Shown here piece by piece: positions 24,222 to 32,173 of a stretch of DNA of 38,636 bases. This stretch comes from a virus. The stretch is taken from IMG/VR virus record IMGVR_UViG_3300036715_001328, positions 1-38,636 of that record; one strand, given 5' to 3'. Positions within the stretch are counted from its first letter, which is position 1. Each line of letters starts with the position of its first letter. The notes under the pieces were generated by a model. That model saw only the letters and a list, made by a program, of their open reading frames with translations, was not told the DNA's origin and did not search any database. Made by a program: the position numbers and the translations under genes.

Positions 24222-24631
24222 CAGGCAAGCTCCATCACCTTTGCGTAGAGCGTCTTGAGGTCGTCGCCCGCGCTGAACGCCGCGCCGTGCAGGGTCAGCG
24301 CCGATTGCAGGCTTTCCCGCAGCACTCCGGCCAGCACGTCCGTATCGTCGTTCGGGTCGTAGGGCACTTCACCACTGACCAGTGCGTTGATGATGTCCAT
24401 GCGGGACATGTCGCTAGCAGGCGCTGGGGCCTTGCTGGAGCGGGTCTGCTTGGGTGGGGCGGCTTGGGGTGCCTCGGGCGCGGTATCGGGCTCCACGGGC
24501 GTCTCCGGGGCGCTGGCGGGGGCTGCGTCGCCGGGGTGACTGTTCAGGTAGTCAGGAGAGTCCTTAGACGCGTTCTCAACGAGGATGCACTCCCCGGCGG
24601 CGGTCCATTTGAAAGCGGGGTAATCCGACAT
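24221..24631 (-). CDS. Hypothetical protein between coat and adaptor genes, 136 aa
   Basis: 136 residues from the ATG at 24631, chosen because GAGGG lies about 6 bases upstream; an ATG at 24643 has no ribosome site. A short folded N-terminus (MSDYPAFKWTAAGECILVEN) is followed by a Pro/Ala/Glu-rich disordered linker (about 35-70) and a helical C-terminus (SRMDIINALVSGEV, then LRESLQSALTLHG, LKTLYAKVMEL). It overlaps the gp4-like start by one base. Possibly a head-completion or connector-associated protein; no family recognised. Confidence 0.72.
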   Translation of the reverse strand: MSDYPAFKWTAAGECILVENASKDSPDYLNSHPGDAAPASAPETPVEPDTAPEAPQAAPPKQTRSSKAPAPASDMSRMDIINALVSGEVPYDPNDDTDVLAGVLRESLQSALTLHGAAFSAGDDLKTLYAKVMELA

Positions 24632-24648
24632 GGCGTCCCTCATGAAAC

Positions 24649-24676
24649 GACGCCCGCAGCATGTGCCACGGGCGTC
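24649..24676 (-). terminator. Hairpin after the coat gene (weak terminator or attenuator)
   Basis: In the transcript, GACGCCCG and CGGGCGTC form a perfect 8-bp GC-rich stem with a 12-base loop, 16 bases after the coat stop, followed only by GTTTC, so it lacks a long U tract. A partial terminator or 3'-end stabiliser here would raise coat protein output relative to downstream tail genes. Confidence 0.55.
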
Positions 24677-24692
24677 AGGTTGGCAAGTCCGA

Positions 24693-26018
24693 TCAGGACT
24701 CGGAGCCGGTGATCCGCGTCCCCCACGACTCCTGCGTGATCGCAGCGCCGAACGCGCAGTCCCAGCGGTGGATATGGTTGCCGGTGTTGATGTCCGACTG
24801 GCGCCAGTAGCGAATGCTGATGCCGGTATCGGAGTCGGTCGCATAGGCAAAAGTGCCCGAGAAAGGCTTCACCAATGGAAGCGATACCATCGCAATGGCG
24901 CTCTTGTGGAACACCAGACGCTGCCGAAGCTTGGCCAAGGGCGACCCGACAAACTGGATGTAGGCGTTGGCGGCGGGCAGCGTGTCCACGGTGCCGTAAG
25001 CCGTGTTTGTGTCGGTGCTGACGCCGTCGTTGGTGCCCTGCACGATGATCGCGGGCTTGATCGTCAAAACCGCGTTACCCGCTCCATCCGCAGTCGTCGA
25101 TGTCAGGACGGTGAACTGCTGAAGGTAGGGCAGCGACTGTGGCAAACGCCCATCCCAAGCGTAACAGCCTTGGATCGTGAACACTTCACCGGCGGAGACA
25201 GTCGCACCAGCCCCTAGTGCCGTGACGTTCAGCGTTTGAGTGTTGATCGATTTGACGGCGCGGAAGTTGACGTTCTGGTTTGCACCGGAAATCTGGCCGC
25301 CAGTAGACGAGCCGTTGCCCTGTGCCCGCGTTCCGGTGGTGAGAACAGGCAGCTGCTGCGTGGGATACCATCTCATGTCCGAGATCAGCGGGATTCGTAC
25401 TCGCTCCAGTGCATCCTCGTTGAGTGTCGGCGTGTAGCTTCCCAGCAAGCTGCCACGAATCAGTTCTGCGTCGTCATAGGTCACAACACCGTTGATGTTG
25501 CGGTCGTTCATAACGCCGTTGTTCATGAGGCGCGTGTGTGCGCTCATGGACTCGGCAGACGAATGGATCGGGGCCGCCCCGGTTGTCGCGTTCAGACCGC
25601 CCGTGCCACCCGTCTTGCCCCCTGCGACCCAGGAGTTGAACTGGAGTGCGAGGCCAGCAAGATAGCCGTCGATCTGGGTGGCAAGGTGCGCCCCTGCCGA
25701 CATCATCGAAGTGTGCCGCACAAGCTCGTTGACACTGGTAACTGACTCGATGTCACCGAAGTTGATGTGTGTTTTCGCGAACTGATTCACACTCAGCGTG
25801 GTCGAGCCCATCACCACGTCCTGAAGGGCGAGGTTCATTGTACCATCGCTCTTGTTCACGAAGCGCGGGGGCTTTTTCACGCTGATGGTGGCACCGTTGA
25901 AGTCGGTCACCTGGTTGCGGAATTGTCCGTCAACCAGTCTTCCCATCACGAGGGTGTTCTTCGCCAGGTAGAGCGCCGTGTCCGCGAACACCTGGTCTGT
26001 AAGAAGTGCGTTTGCCAT
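24693..26018 (-). CDS. Major capsid protein, P22 coat (gp5) family
   Basis: 441 residues (P22 gp5 has 430). Begins MANALLTDQVFADTALYLAK and contains FNGATISVKKPPRF, the TYDDAELIRGSLL segment, and near the end VFHKSAIAMVSLPLVKPFSG and IRYWRQSDINTGNHIHRWD, which match the P22_CoatProtein family pattern. It builds the icosahedral shell with an HK97-type fold plus inserted domain, guided by the scaffold gene just upstream (3 bases between stop and start). A GC-rich hairpin follows the gene. Confidence 0.93.
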   Translation of the reverse strand: MANALLTDQVFADTALYLAKNTLVMGRLVDGQFRNQVTDFNGATISVKKPPRFVNKSDGTMNLALQDVVMGSTTLSVNQFAKTHINFGDIESVTSVNELVRHTSMMSAGAHLATQIDGYLAGLALQFNSWVAGGKTGGTGGLNATTGAAPIHSSAESMSAHTRLMNNGVMNDRNINGVVTYDDAELIRGSLLGSYTPTLNEDALERVRIPLISDMRWYPTQQLPVLTTGTRAQGNGSSTGGQISGANQNVNFRAVKSINTQTLNVTALGAGATVSAGEVFTIQGCYAWDGRLPQSLPYLQQFTVLTSTTADGAGNAVLTIKPAIIVQGTNDGVSTDTNTAYGTVDTLPAANAYIQFVGSPLAKLRQRLVFHKSAIAMVSLPLVKPFSGTFAYATDSDTGISIRYWRQSDINTGNHIHRWDCAFGAAITQESWGTRITGSES

Positions 26019-26021
26019 TGG

Positions 26022-26975
26022 TTACTGCCTTTGCTGCCGCATCCGTGCCTCGAACGCTCGAAAGGCATCGGTGTCAGGTTGATCCCCGGTTGATCCCCCA
26101 AACCCCCGAGCCCTGATTGGCAGGGGCTCCGGGGCCTTGCTACCGCCGCGCGGCGATGCGGCGGCAGGTTTCTTCACCTCAAGCATCGCCTCTTGGCGGC
26201 CAAACCACGCGGCCTGCTGGGCAAGGGGCAAAGAGGCGATGCGATTTGCTTCGGCGGGGTTGCTGCCAAGCGCGTAAACAATATCGGCTCCGTGCTCAGA
26301 GCCGAGGATCAAGTCGCCAATCTCCGGGACCATTTTCCACGCTCCCGACTGGAAGCCTTTCACAACGACGTCCTCGAAATCGTCGTACTTCGCTTTCCCG
26401 ACCCCCACGAGGGCATCGGCCTTGGTATTGGCCTCCTTGATGGCCTCGGCAAGGGTGGCCTCCTGAACAGTGCGGGCCTGCGCCTCGCGCTCGGACATGA
26501 TCTCCTTGCGGGCGGTATACCGCGCGGCGTCCAAGAGATACCGCGCGTCGATCTCGCCCAGCGGATACTTGGTCGGATCGGGGGCGTCGGGATCAACGAC
26601 AGGGGCCTGCGGCACAACTTCCTGTGGCTTGCGGGATGCTTCGATCATCCCCTCAAGCTTGGCGAGCCGCTCGCGCAGTTCCCGGTTTTCGGTAGCGCGA
26701 GCTTCCTCGACCAGACGGGCGTTGCGAGCCTTGGCGGTCTCTTTTGGCTCGGGTTTCTCTGGTTCAACCGCCTCAGGTTCGTTCGGTTTGGACTCATCCG
26801 ACGCAGCCTCGGCAGCTTCCACCGGCGGCGCAGCTTGATCGTCGGCCACCTGGGCGGCTTTGCTGCTGCTGTCCTCCGAGTGTATGATCTTGGCAAATTC
26901 CTTCGCCATATGAGCGTCCATGACCTCGCCAAAGATCATTTCCGGCGCAGCGGTGGTTTCAGTTACATCAGCCAT
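26022..26975 (-). CDS. Scaffolding protein, P22 gp8-like
   Basis: 317 residues (P22 gp8 has 303). Highly charged and helical; Glu/Pro/Lys-rich N-terminal third (about 50-85), a coiled-coil stretch (ARLVEEARATENRELRERLA), and a short basic C-terminal helix ending AFEARMRQQRQ, which in P22 is the type of element that binds coat protein. It directs procapsid assembly and leaves before packaging. The start overlaps the portal stop by 8 bases and the coat gene follows 3 bases after its stop, as in P22. Confidence 0.87.
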   Translation of the reverse strand: MADVTETTAAPEMIFGEVMDAHMAKEFAKIIHSEDSSSKAAQVADDQAAPPVEAAEAASDESKPNEPEAVEPEKPEPKETAKARNARLVEEARATENRELRERLAKLEGMIEASRKPQEVVPQAPVVDPDAPDPTKYPLGEIDARYLLDAARYTARKEIMSEREAQARTVQEATLAEAIKEANTKADALVGVGKAKYDDFEDVVVKGFQSGAWKMVPEIGDLILGSEHGADIVYALGSNPAEANRIASLPLAQQAAWFGRQEAMLEVKKPAAASPRGGSKAPEPLPIRARGFGGSTGDQPDTDAFRAFEARMRQQRQ

Positions 26976-28980
26976 TCCCAGCCCCCATTTTCAGAACTTC
27001 GATGTGGTCCCGCATCTGCCGGGCAACCACTTCCGACGCGGCACTCGCCGCCTTGATCTTCATGTCCGCAGGCGCGAGTTGCGTCTGGGCCTCATAGTGC
27101 TGCGCTCGCGCCATATTCAAGGCAGCCTGCGATTGCGCAACCCCAAGCTTACTCTGCGCCATTGCTTCTTGCAACTGCTGCTGTTGCTGTTGCTGTTGTG
27201 CCTGTTGCTGCTGGGCAGCGGCGACTTGTGGCGACATCTGCGAGGGGTCGAGAAGTCCGGGGGGCAAGCGCGCTCGCAACCGTTCCGCGATCTGCTTGGC
27301 ACCGGGCCAGTTCTGCGCTTCGACCACGAGGTCGGCAGCGTCAGCAAACACCTGCGGCATGGCGGTGTACATCTGCGCCATGTTCTCAGCCTGCTCGTCA
27401 AGCTTGGTGGCGTAGCTGGGGCCGGTCGTGACTGTGACGGCGTATTTCCCAAGCGTGATATCGATGGAGTTCTGATTGCCCATCGCATTGATGAGCACTG
27501 CGTTTGTTTTGGCGTCGTCTCCCACGGTCTTGATGATGCGGGGCGTGTCGTAAGCGATGGGGATCAGGTCGTTGATGACCTTCCCTGCTTCTTCGATAGC
27601 GTCGGTGACGTTGTCCATGTAGATCGCTGTCGCAGAATCGCTGACTGCTTGGCGGGCCTTGATCGCAACCCCGCTGACCTCATTCGACGGCATCCCGAGG
27701 TTGGCCTCATGGATGTTGGACACGTCCTTGATGTCCTGCGTCGTCAGGTTGGCTTGGGTCAGGAAGGCAGGCTCCATCTGCGCAGGCTCGACGCGGCGTG
27801 GCTCTTGCCCAGCGTCGGCGTTCCAGATCAGTAGTGCGTCATCACTCAAATGGCTGTTTCGCCACGCATTCTCCCGTCCTGCGACGGCGTCGGCGGTCGC
27901 AGTCCACACAGCGCGCGGGGTCTGCATCAGGCGCTCAGCCAGCACGGATCGGTAGTAGTTATGCAGTCGCTGAGGGTCTTTCAGGAAGCGCACGATGCCA
28001 TTGCGGTAGACCTGTGCCCCGATCCGCGTTTCCCAGCCGATGGCCCGGAACACTGGGATACGCTTGATCGGAAGGTTGTAGGGGCCTGCGAGAATGTCGG
28101 TACCGGAGCAGACATATTTCTGCGCGTAGGGCCGGTTGACCTCGCGCATGAAGGGGCTGCCATCCGGCTTGAGGGCGATGTTCGCCAGCACTGTCGGGTC
28201 ACCAACGTCGGTGACGTCCACCGTGCTGCCGTCCTGCATCATGGCAAGAACACGCTTTTCCGTCCGCATGACCCAGTATTCCACCACGCGGACCATGCCC
28301 TGTGCATACCAGCCCTGCCCCCAAAGCTGGTTGCTCATGGTCGAGTCGGTCATGAGGTCGGAAGGCTGCGCCCACGGGTAAAGCCGGTCGAAGTCTTTCT
28401 TGTCGATCATGTCGATCACGAAAGCATGGCGCGCGTCCTGCCCCGTGGGGTCGGTGCAGGCGCGGTCCCAGACGACGGCAAGGTGGTCCATGATCGGTCG
28501 GATCATGATCGTTTGATCGAAAACGTCGCTGTCCTCGTACTCCAAGTCAACGCGGAAGTTACCGACCCCGCAGATCACAGCCCCGGCGAGTGCGTTGTTG
28601 TAAGCAAATTCTGCCTTGGAGATTTTCTGGATGTTTCGAACCAGATCTTCCCGAAGCTGGGCAATCTGCTGCGTTCCGCCGTTGTCCGGCTCGAACTTGA
28701 TCGTGGTCTCGTTGAGGCGGCGCATTCCCAGCACCTGGGCAATGAAAGCCGGGATGCGGTTGATAGTCAGAACCGGCTTGAGTGCCCGCTCCCTCTTTGC
28801 CCGCATCCTCTGGTCCCACTGATCGCCAGCAGCGAACGCCAAGTCCTCCATCGCGGCGGTGCGGTTAAGCGAGTCAGCCCCGACGTCAAGGGAAAACTCC
28901 TCTCGCATCTCCGCCAGGAAATCATGCTCGCTGTCGTAGCCTTCTGGCAGTTTGATCTTGGGTTTGCGGTCTGCCATCAT
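26968..28980 (-). CDS. Portal protein, P22 portal family
   Basis: 670 residues (P22 gp1 has 725). Forms the dodecameric ring through which DNA is packaged and ejected. Typical segments: EFSLDVGADSLNRTAAMEDL near the start, FAAGDQWD, RAKRERALKPVLTINRI, a core with VFRAIGWETRIG and FLKDPQRLHNYYRSVLAER, then the KDVSNIHEANLGMPSNEVSG helix. The C-terminal region is a Gln-rich helix (a run of 4 Gln, Ala, then 8 Gln at 27175-27213 in the DNA), fitting the helical barrel of P22-type portals. Its ATG overlaps the large terminase stop. Confidence 0.93.
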   Translation of the reverse strand: MMADRKPKIKLPEGYDSEHDFLAEMREEFSLDVGADSLNRTAAMEDLAFAAGDQWDQRMRAKRERALKPVLTINRIPAFIAQVLGMRRLNETTIKFEPDNGGTQQIAQLREDLVRNIQKISKAEFAYNNALAGAVICGVGNFRVDLEYEDSDVFDQTIMIRPIMDHLAVVWDRACTDPTGQDARHAFVIDMIDKKDFDRLYPWAQPSDLMTDSTMSNQLWGQGWYAQGMVRVVEYWVMRTEKRVLAMMQDGSTVDVTDVGDPTVLANIALKPDGSPFMREVNRPYAQKYVCSGTDILAGPYNLPIKRIPVFRAIGWETRIGAQVYRNGIVRFLKDPQRLHNYYRSVLAERLMQTPRAVWTATADAVAGRENAWRNSHLSDDALLIWNADAGQEPRRVEPAQMEPAFLTQANLTTQDIKDVSNIHEANLGMPSNEVSGVAIKARQAVSDSATAIYMDNVTDAIEEAGKVINDLIPIAYDTPRIIKTVGDDAKTNAVLINAMGNQNSIDITLGKYAVTVTTGPSYATKLDEQAENMAQMYTAMPQVFADAADLVVEAQNWPGAKQIAERLRARLPPGLLDPSQMSPQVAAAQQQQAQQQQQQQQLQEAMAQSKLGVAQSQAALNMARAQHYEAQTQLAPADMKIKAASAASEVVARQMRDHIEVLKMGAGNG

Positions 28981-30617
28981 CCCATCCAGCCGTAAGGCCC
29001 GTAGTCCGGAGCATAGGCGATCATGTTGCCCGAATAACCTGGATCGTCAAGGGCCCTGTGCTGTGCGGGTTGGCCAGGGGCAGCCTCGTTCCACCCCTTG
29101 AAGAACTCCCGGAACGCGAAGGTCAGGGCCACCGCATCACCCAGATCGGGCGACCGGATACCCCGCTTGCGCATGTCCTCCTTGCTCTCCAGCAAAAAGT
29201 CGTTGTCCAGCATCGGCTTGCGCTTGGGGGCCGACAGGTCTGCCTGCAACTCGTCGTTGTCGGGAAGTTTTACGGCCACCTCTCCGGAAAGCCACTCCCG
29301 CAGCCGATCCCACATCTCAGCGCGCCGGTTACGCGGGCCAGGCCGCTTCGGGTTTGCCAGCTTGGACTCCGACGTGCCGCCGAAGTTCACCCCCCGGACC
29401 ACCAGGGCCACGGCGGGGCTGACAGACCGCAGCGAGGACACGATGGCAGAGCCGATGCTCCCGGCGTCGATGCACATGCGGTCAGGGTGCTCCTCCTCGA
29501 TAATGTAGCGCAGCCACGCCACGGCCTCCAGGTGCCCGACCTTGTCGCGGTGCCGGACCCAGAGAACCACGTTGCCGCGCCGTGCCGCTACGGAGAACCG
29601 ATCTCCCCCATTGGCCGCCGGGTCTACCCCGATGACGAGGGGGCCCGACGGGCTGACCCCCGTGCGCTTGCGGGCGCGCAGCACGTCCAGGGGGGTGATG
29701 AACGGCTCGTGGCCCGGTGGGGCCGTCCACGCCTCGTTGACCGTGGCGGGATACTCCCGGCGGAACAGCAAGGGGTCGCGCAGCTCATGGATCTTGCTGC
29801 GCCGCCAAGCCATTTGCTCGTTGTCCAGCCCGAACATGGCGGCGTACTCCACCTCGGACAACTCGCCCTCCATGGCCTCGTCCGACAAGTGGAACTCTGG
29901 CCCCACGGGTCTCCGATACTCGTCGCTCAACCACCACGGCAGGAACACCGGGATGTAGTCCCCTCGCCCGGCCATGGCGTCCTGATACCGCTCGTAATAC
30001 TCACCCCCCGCCCCTGCCGACGTGCTCTCGATCAGCACCTCCGTGCCGGGCATGAGGGGAACACCCTGCACCGAGGCGGCGAAGTGCTCGGCGGCATTGG
30101 GCCAGAAGGCGGCCTCGGAGGCATGGAACAGGGACGTCGCGCGGCCCCGGCCCCCGGCTTTTGCGCCCGCCGTGGCAACCACATAGCTGCTGTCAAGCAG
30201 GCTGAACTCAAGCTCCTTGGCGTTGGACGCCCCGACCCTCGGCGCAATCGGGTTGTTTCGCTGGAACCGATCCACGATCCCGAACAGGTTGTCGGACGCG
30301 GATTGCTCATGGGCCAGGATGTAGACGTTGACCCCCTTGTTCATCGCGGCGCGATTGTAGAACCGTGCCGCCGTGTAAGTGCTGATCCCCTGCTGCCGCC
30401 CCTTGAGAATGATCGCCCGGACGAACCCGGTGCGCGCGCGCTGGGCCTCAAGGGCCTCGTGGAGCACGAGCTGGGCGCGGTTCAGGATCAGTGGTGCAGT
30501 GCTGGCATCCTTCTGCCTGACCTTGAGGCAGGTCCGCGCAAAAAGGCTCAGATCGCCGCGCATCGCAGCCACGAACTGTGCGGGGTCAGAGAAGGATTTT
30601 GGGCTGGTATTGGTCAT
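28977..30617 (-). CDS. Terminase large subunit (packaging ATPase-nuclease)
   Basis: 546 residues. Translocates DNA into the procapsid and cuts it. The ATPase domain has a deviant Walker A (KGRQQGIST, 72-80) and Walker B ending in LFHASE with Glu168, followed by an ESTSAGAGG coupling segment. The RNase H-like nuclease domain has three acidic points: VIGVDPAANGGD, RMCIDAGSIGSA and SPDLGDAVALTF. Its ATG overlaps the stop of a possible 24-aa leader frame, and its start region lies in an inverted repeat. No strong ribosome site is visible. Confidence 0.93.
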   Translation of the reverse strand: MTNTSPKSFSDPAQFVAAMRGDLSLFARTCLKVRQKDASTAPLILNRAQLVLHEALEAQRARTGFVRAIILKGRQQGISTYTAARFYNRAAMNKGVNVYILAHEQSASDNLFGIVDRFQRNNPIAPRVGASNAKELEFSLLDSSYVVATAGAKAGGRGRATSLFHASEAAFWPNAAEHFAASVQGVPLMPGTEVLIESTSAGAGGEYYERYQDAMAGRGDYIPVFLPWWLSDEYRRPVGPEFHLSDEAMEGELSEVEYAAMFGLDNEQMAWRRSKIHELRDPLLFRREYPATVNEAWTAPPGHEPFITPLDVLRARKRTGVSPSGPLVIGVDPAANGGDRFSVAARRGNVVLWVRHRDKVGHLEAVAWLRYIIEEEHPDRMCIDAGSIGSAIVSSLRSVSPAVALVVRGVNFGGTSESKLANPKRPGPRNRRAEMWDRLREWLSGEVAVKLPDNDELQADLSAPKRKPMLDNDFLLESKEDMRKRGIRSPDLGDAVALTFAFREFFKGWNEAAPGQPAQHRALDDPGYSGNMIAYAPDYGPYGWMG

Positions 30618-30688
30618 TGTGGCGTCCGCACGGCAAGGGCTTGGGGCTTCGTTCCGGCGACCGGGGAGGACGGCTCGGATATGCGCAC
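30614..30688 (-). CDS. Possible 24-codon leader peptide coupled to the large terminase
   Basis: A GTG at 30688, preceded by GAGGTGG at a 5-base spacing, opens a 24-codon frame (MRISEPSSPVAGTKPQAL and on) whose TGA overlaps the terminase ATG (ATGA). The terminase lacks its own clear ribosome site, so translation of this frame could deliver ribosomes to it. The ends of the frame coincide with the arms of a perfect 9-bp inverted repeat (30620-30628 and 30688-30696). Peptide function is doubtful; a regulatory role is more likely. Confidence 0.4.
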   Translation of the reverse strand: MRISEPSSPVAGTKPQALAVRTPQ

Positions 30689-30726
30689 GGACGCCACCTC
30701 ACAAGTGCCCTGCTGATTTCAGCTTG

Positions 30727-31050
30727 TCAAGCCTCGTCGTCATCTTTGGTATCCTCGCCCCAAGAGGCTGCGGCGTTGATGACACGGGCGCTGTCCCCGG
30801 CGTCAAGTCGGGAAAGGATCGCCTCCACGGACTCCGAAGCATGTATCTCCGTGGTGCTGGACTTGCTTGCCCCCCGCGCCCACAGCCTGAAAAATTCCTT
30901 GTAGTTGTCGTCGTTTTCCTCGATCCAGTCCTTGGCGCGCTCGGCACCCCCGGTGGCCTGAAACAGGTAATCCATGGTATTCATCCGCATTCTGGCGGAG
31001 ACGAACGGCATCATGTCAAAGGAGGATGGCTGGGGAGCTTGCGTGAGCAT
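30727..31050 (-). CDS. Putative terminase small subunit
   Basis: 107 residues from the ATG at 31050 (AGGG about 8 bases upstream). Helical, with DYLFQATGGAERAKDWIEEN, DNYKEFFRLWARGA and ESVEAILSRLDAG, a pattern (GG-x-E-x-x-x-x-W, then F-x-x-L/W) seen in small DNA-recognition proteins that precede phage large terminases. It would recognise the packaging site. The same frame stays open upstream and reads protein-like back to about 31135 (IETLSDLQAKDGPTYGLYPF), so the true start may be a CTG overlapping the upstream stop, or the gene may be a frameshifted continuation of 31110-31403. Confidence 0.6.
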   Translation of the reverse strand: MLTQAPQPSSFDMMPFVSARMRMNTMDYLFQATGGAERAKDWIEENDDNYKEFFRLWARGASKSSTTEIHASESVEAILSRLDAGDSARVINAAASWGEDTKDDDEA

Positions 31051-31109
31051 GGACGTGCCCTGGAACGGATACAGGCCATAAGTGGGCCCATCTTTGGCTT
31101 GCAGATCGC

Positions 31110-31403
31110 TCAGCGTCTCGATTTCCTTTGTCCCTGGTCGTGCATGGAGTGAACCGCCTGCTCGATCCCGGTCAAGCCCGATGTCGCTGGCATCCTCCGC
31201 GTCGTCTGGGTGGGCGGCGTGGGCAAGGCGCTCCCAGCCTGCGGCGGCATGGAGGGGTAGGGCTGCATGGCTGGGGGCGAGGTCGCTGTCATCGGGGCAG
31301 CCACGGGCTTGGGCGTGATCGCGAACGGCGGGGTTCCGGGTCGGGGCATTGCCCGCTCCAGCGGTCCCATCGGGGCTTTGTTTGTCGGGTTCTTGTCGGT
31401 CAT
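31110..31403 (-). CDS. Pro/Met-rich small protein, first gene of the late unit, 97 aa
   Basis: 97 residues beginning MTDKNPTNKAPMGPLERAMP; rich in Pro, Met, Thr and Ala, so probably disordered, with a short helix near the end (GLTGIEQAVHSMHDQ). GAGGA lies upstream of the start. A perfect -35 box lies upstream, making this the likely first gene of the virion transcript. Its C-terminus runs into the reading frame of the small terminase region in the -1 frame, so the two may be parts of one protein split by a frameshift. Function unknown. Confidence 0.55.
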   Translation of the reverse strand: MTDKNPTNKAPMGPLERAMPRPGTPPFAITPKPVAAPMTATSPPAMQPYPSMPPQAGSALPTPPTQTTRRMPATSGLTGIEQAVHSMHDQGQRKSRR

Positions 31404-31424
31404 GCATCGCGTCCTCTTTGGCGC

Positions 31425-31452
31425 ATGGTGCCATGCTTTCCGTCGGTGTCAA
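31425..31452 (-). promoter_or_regulatory. Candidate promoter of the leftward (virion) unit with overlapping dyad
   Basis: On the minus strand a perfect TTGACA (31447-31452) is followed after 16 bases by CACCAT (31425-31430), a weak -10. The -10 lies within a dyad, GCATGG-TG-CCATGC (31423-31436), that could be an operator. The first late gene starts 22 bases further on. The -35 is convincing; the -10 is poor, as in an activator-dependent or repressed promoter. Confidence 0.4.
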
Positions 31453-31574
31453 GGCCTTTTTGGTAATGGGGTTACAAGGGGTCTGGGAAAATTGGGATTC
31501 GTTGGGATTTGGTCCATACGGAACCGAACCCCAAGTCTATCGAAGGTCACCCCCCAGCCCCGGCACCCTGATAA

Positions 31575-31590
31575 CATTGTTGCAACAATG
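31575..31590. promoter_or_regulatory. Perfect 16-bp palindrome, operator candidate
   Basis: CATTGTTGCAACAATG is identical to its own reverse complement. Twelve bases downstream lies TTGACA on the plus strand (31602-31607) with TATAGC 15 bases later, a possible weak rightward promoter. The palindrome could bind a dimeric regulator controlling transcription out of the intergenic region. Confidence 0.5.
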
Positions 31591-31862
31591 CAAGATTTAC
31601 CTTGACAGCCTAGACGGCGTTGTATAGCCGCGCCCACCCTTGATTCGCGGGGCCCGGGGCCTGGACATCTGGTCGGGCTTGGTGGGATTTGCTGCCCGAT
31701 CGCGCGCGGGCCACCAACGCGGGCCGTGGAGCGGGGTAACGTGGTCGCGGGGTATCTGAGAGGGGCCGGTGATGGAGGAGGGCTGCCAGCTGGGTGCTGA
31801 TAGGCTGTGGAGAGCGATATGTTCGGCTGGATATATCGGGGGCTGAGCTGGTGGGGGCTATA

Positions 31863-31883
31863 TAGGTCATATATACTGACCTA
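31863..31883. promoter_or_regulatory. 21-bp dyad, operator candidate
   Basis: TAGGTCA (31863-31869) and TGACCTA (31877-31883) are perfect inverted copies around a 7-base TATATAC spacer, at the left edge of the AT-rich island. One helical turn between half-site centres suits a dimeric DNA-binding protein. Confidence 0.5.
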
Positions 31884-31935
31884 AGCACAACTCTCTCCGC
31901 GCACGTAACAGCCGCACACATGATCTGTTAGTCAA

Positions 31936-31996
31936 ATTTATTGATATTATATATATATATCTTATAGTAATACAAAATAATATATTATCAATAAAT
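31936..31996. repeat. AT-rich inverted repeat at the core of the candidate origin
   Basis: ATTTATTGATA (31936-31946) and TATCAATAAAT (31986-31996) are perfect 11-bp inverted copies separated by 39 bases made almost wholly of A and T, including a run of alternating TA. This is the lowest-stability point in the genome and a plausible unwinding element. Confidence 0.65.
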
Positions 31997-32006
31997 CTGA
32001 GCAACA

Positions 32007-32044
32007 GTACGCGCGCGCAGCTGCGCGCCTGCGCGCCCGCGTAC
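32007..32044. repeat. GC-rich inverted repeat with nested 16-bp palindrome
   Basis: GTACGCG (32007-32013) and CGCGTAC (32038-32044) bracket a run of alternating GC containing the perfect palindrome GCGCGCAGCTGCGCGC (32013-32028). It lies directly next to the AT-rich repeat, so a very stable and a very unstable element are side by side. Confidence 0.6.
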
Positions 32045-32151
32045 GCGTAGGAGGAAGAAAGCTAACAAAATCAAACACTTATAATTATTTACAATTTAGT
32101 TTACAACCCCCTACCAAACGCGACGCCAAAGACCCCCTCCAAGGTAGCAAT

Positions 32152-32173
32152 GTGATAAACAAAATTGTATCAC
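32152..32173. promoter_or_regulatory. Small dyad before the rightward unit
   Basis: GTGATA (32152-32157) and TATCAC (32168-32173) are perfect inverted copies around 10 A/T-rich bases. Between here and the first rightward gene a weak promoter can be drawn (TTGCGC, 16 bases, TATACC ending near 32226), so the dyad could be its control site. Confidence 0.35.

Noticed and set aside
31449-31637. 62-codon minus-strand frame upstream of the late genes
   Set aside because: It covers the candidate promoter and the 16-bp palindrome, lacks a ribosome site and does not look like a folded protein.
31610-31921. 103-codon minus-strand frame in the intergenic region
   Set aside because: Its translation is Arg/Pro/Ser-rich and low-complexity, it has no ribosome site, and it crosses the dyads of the control region.
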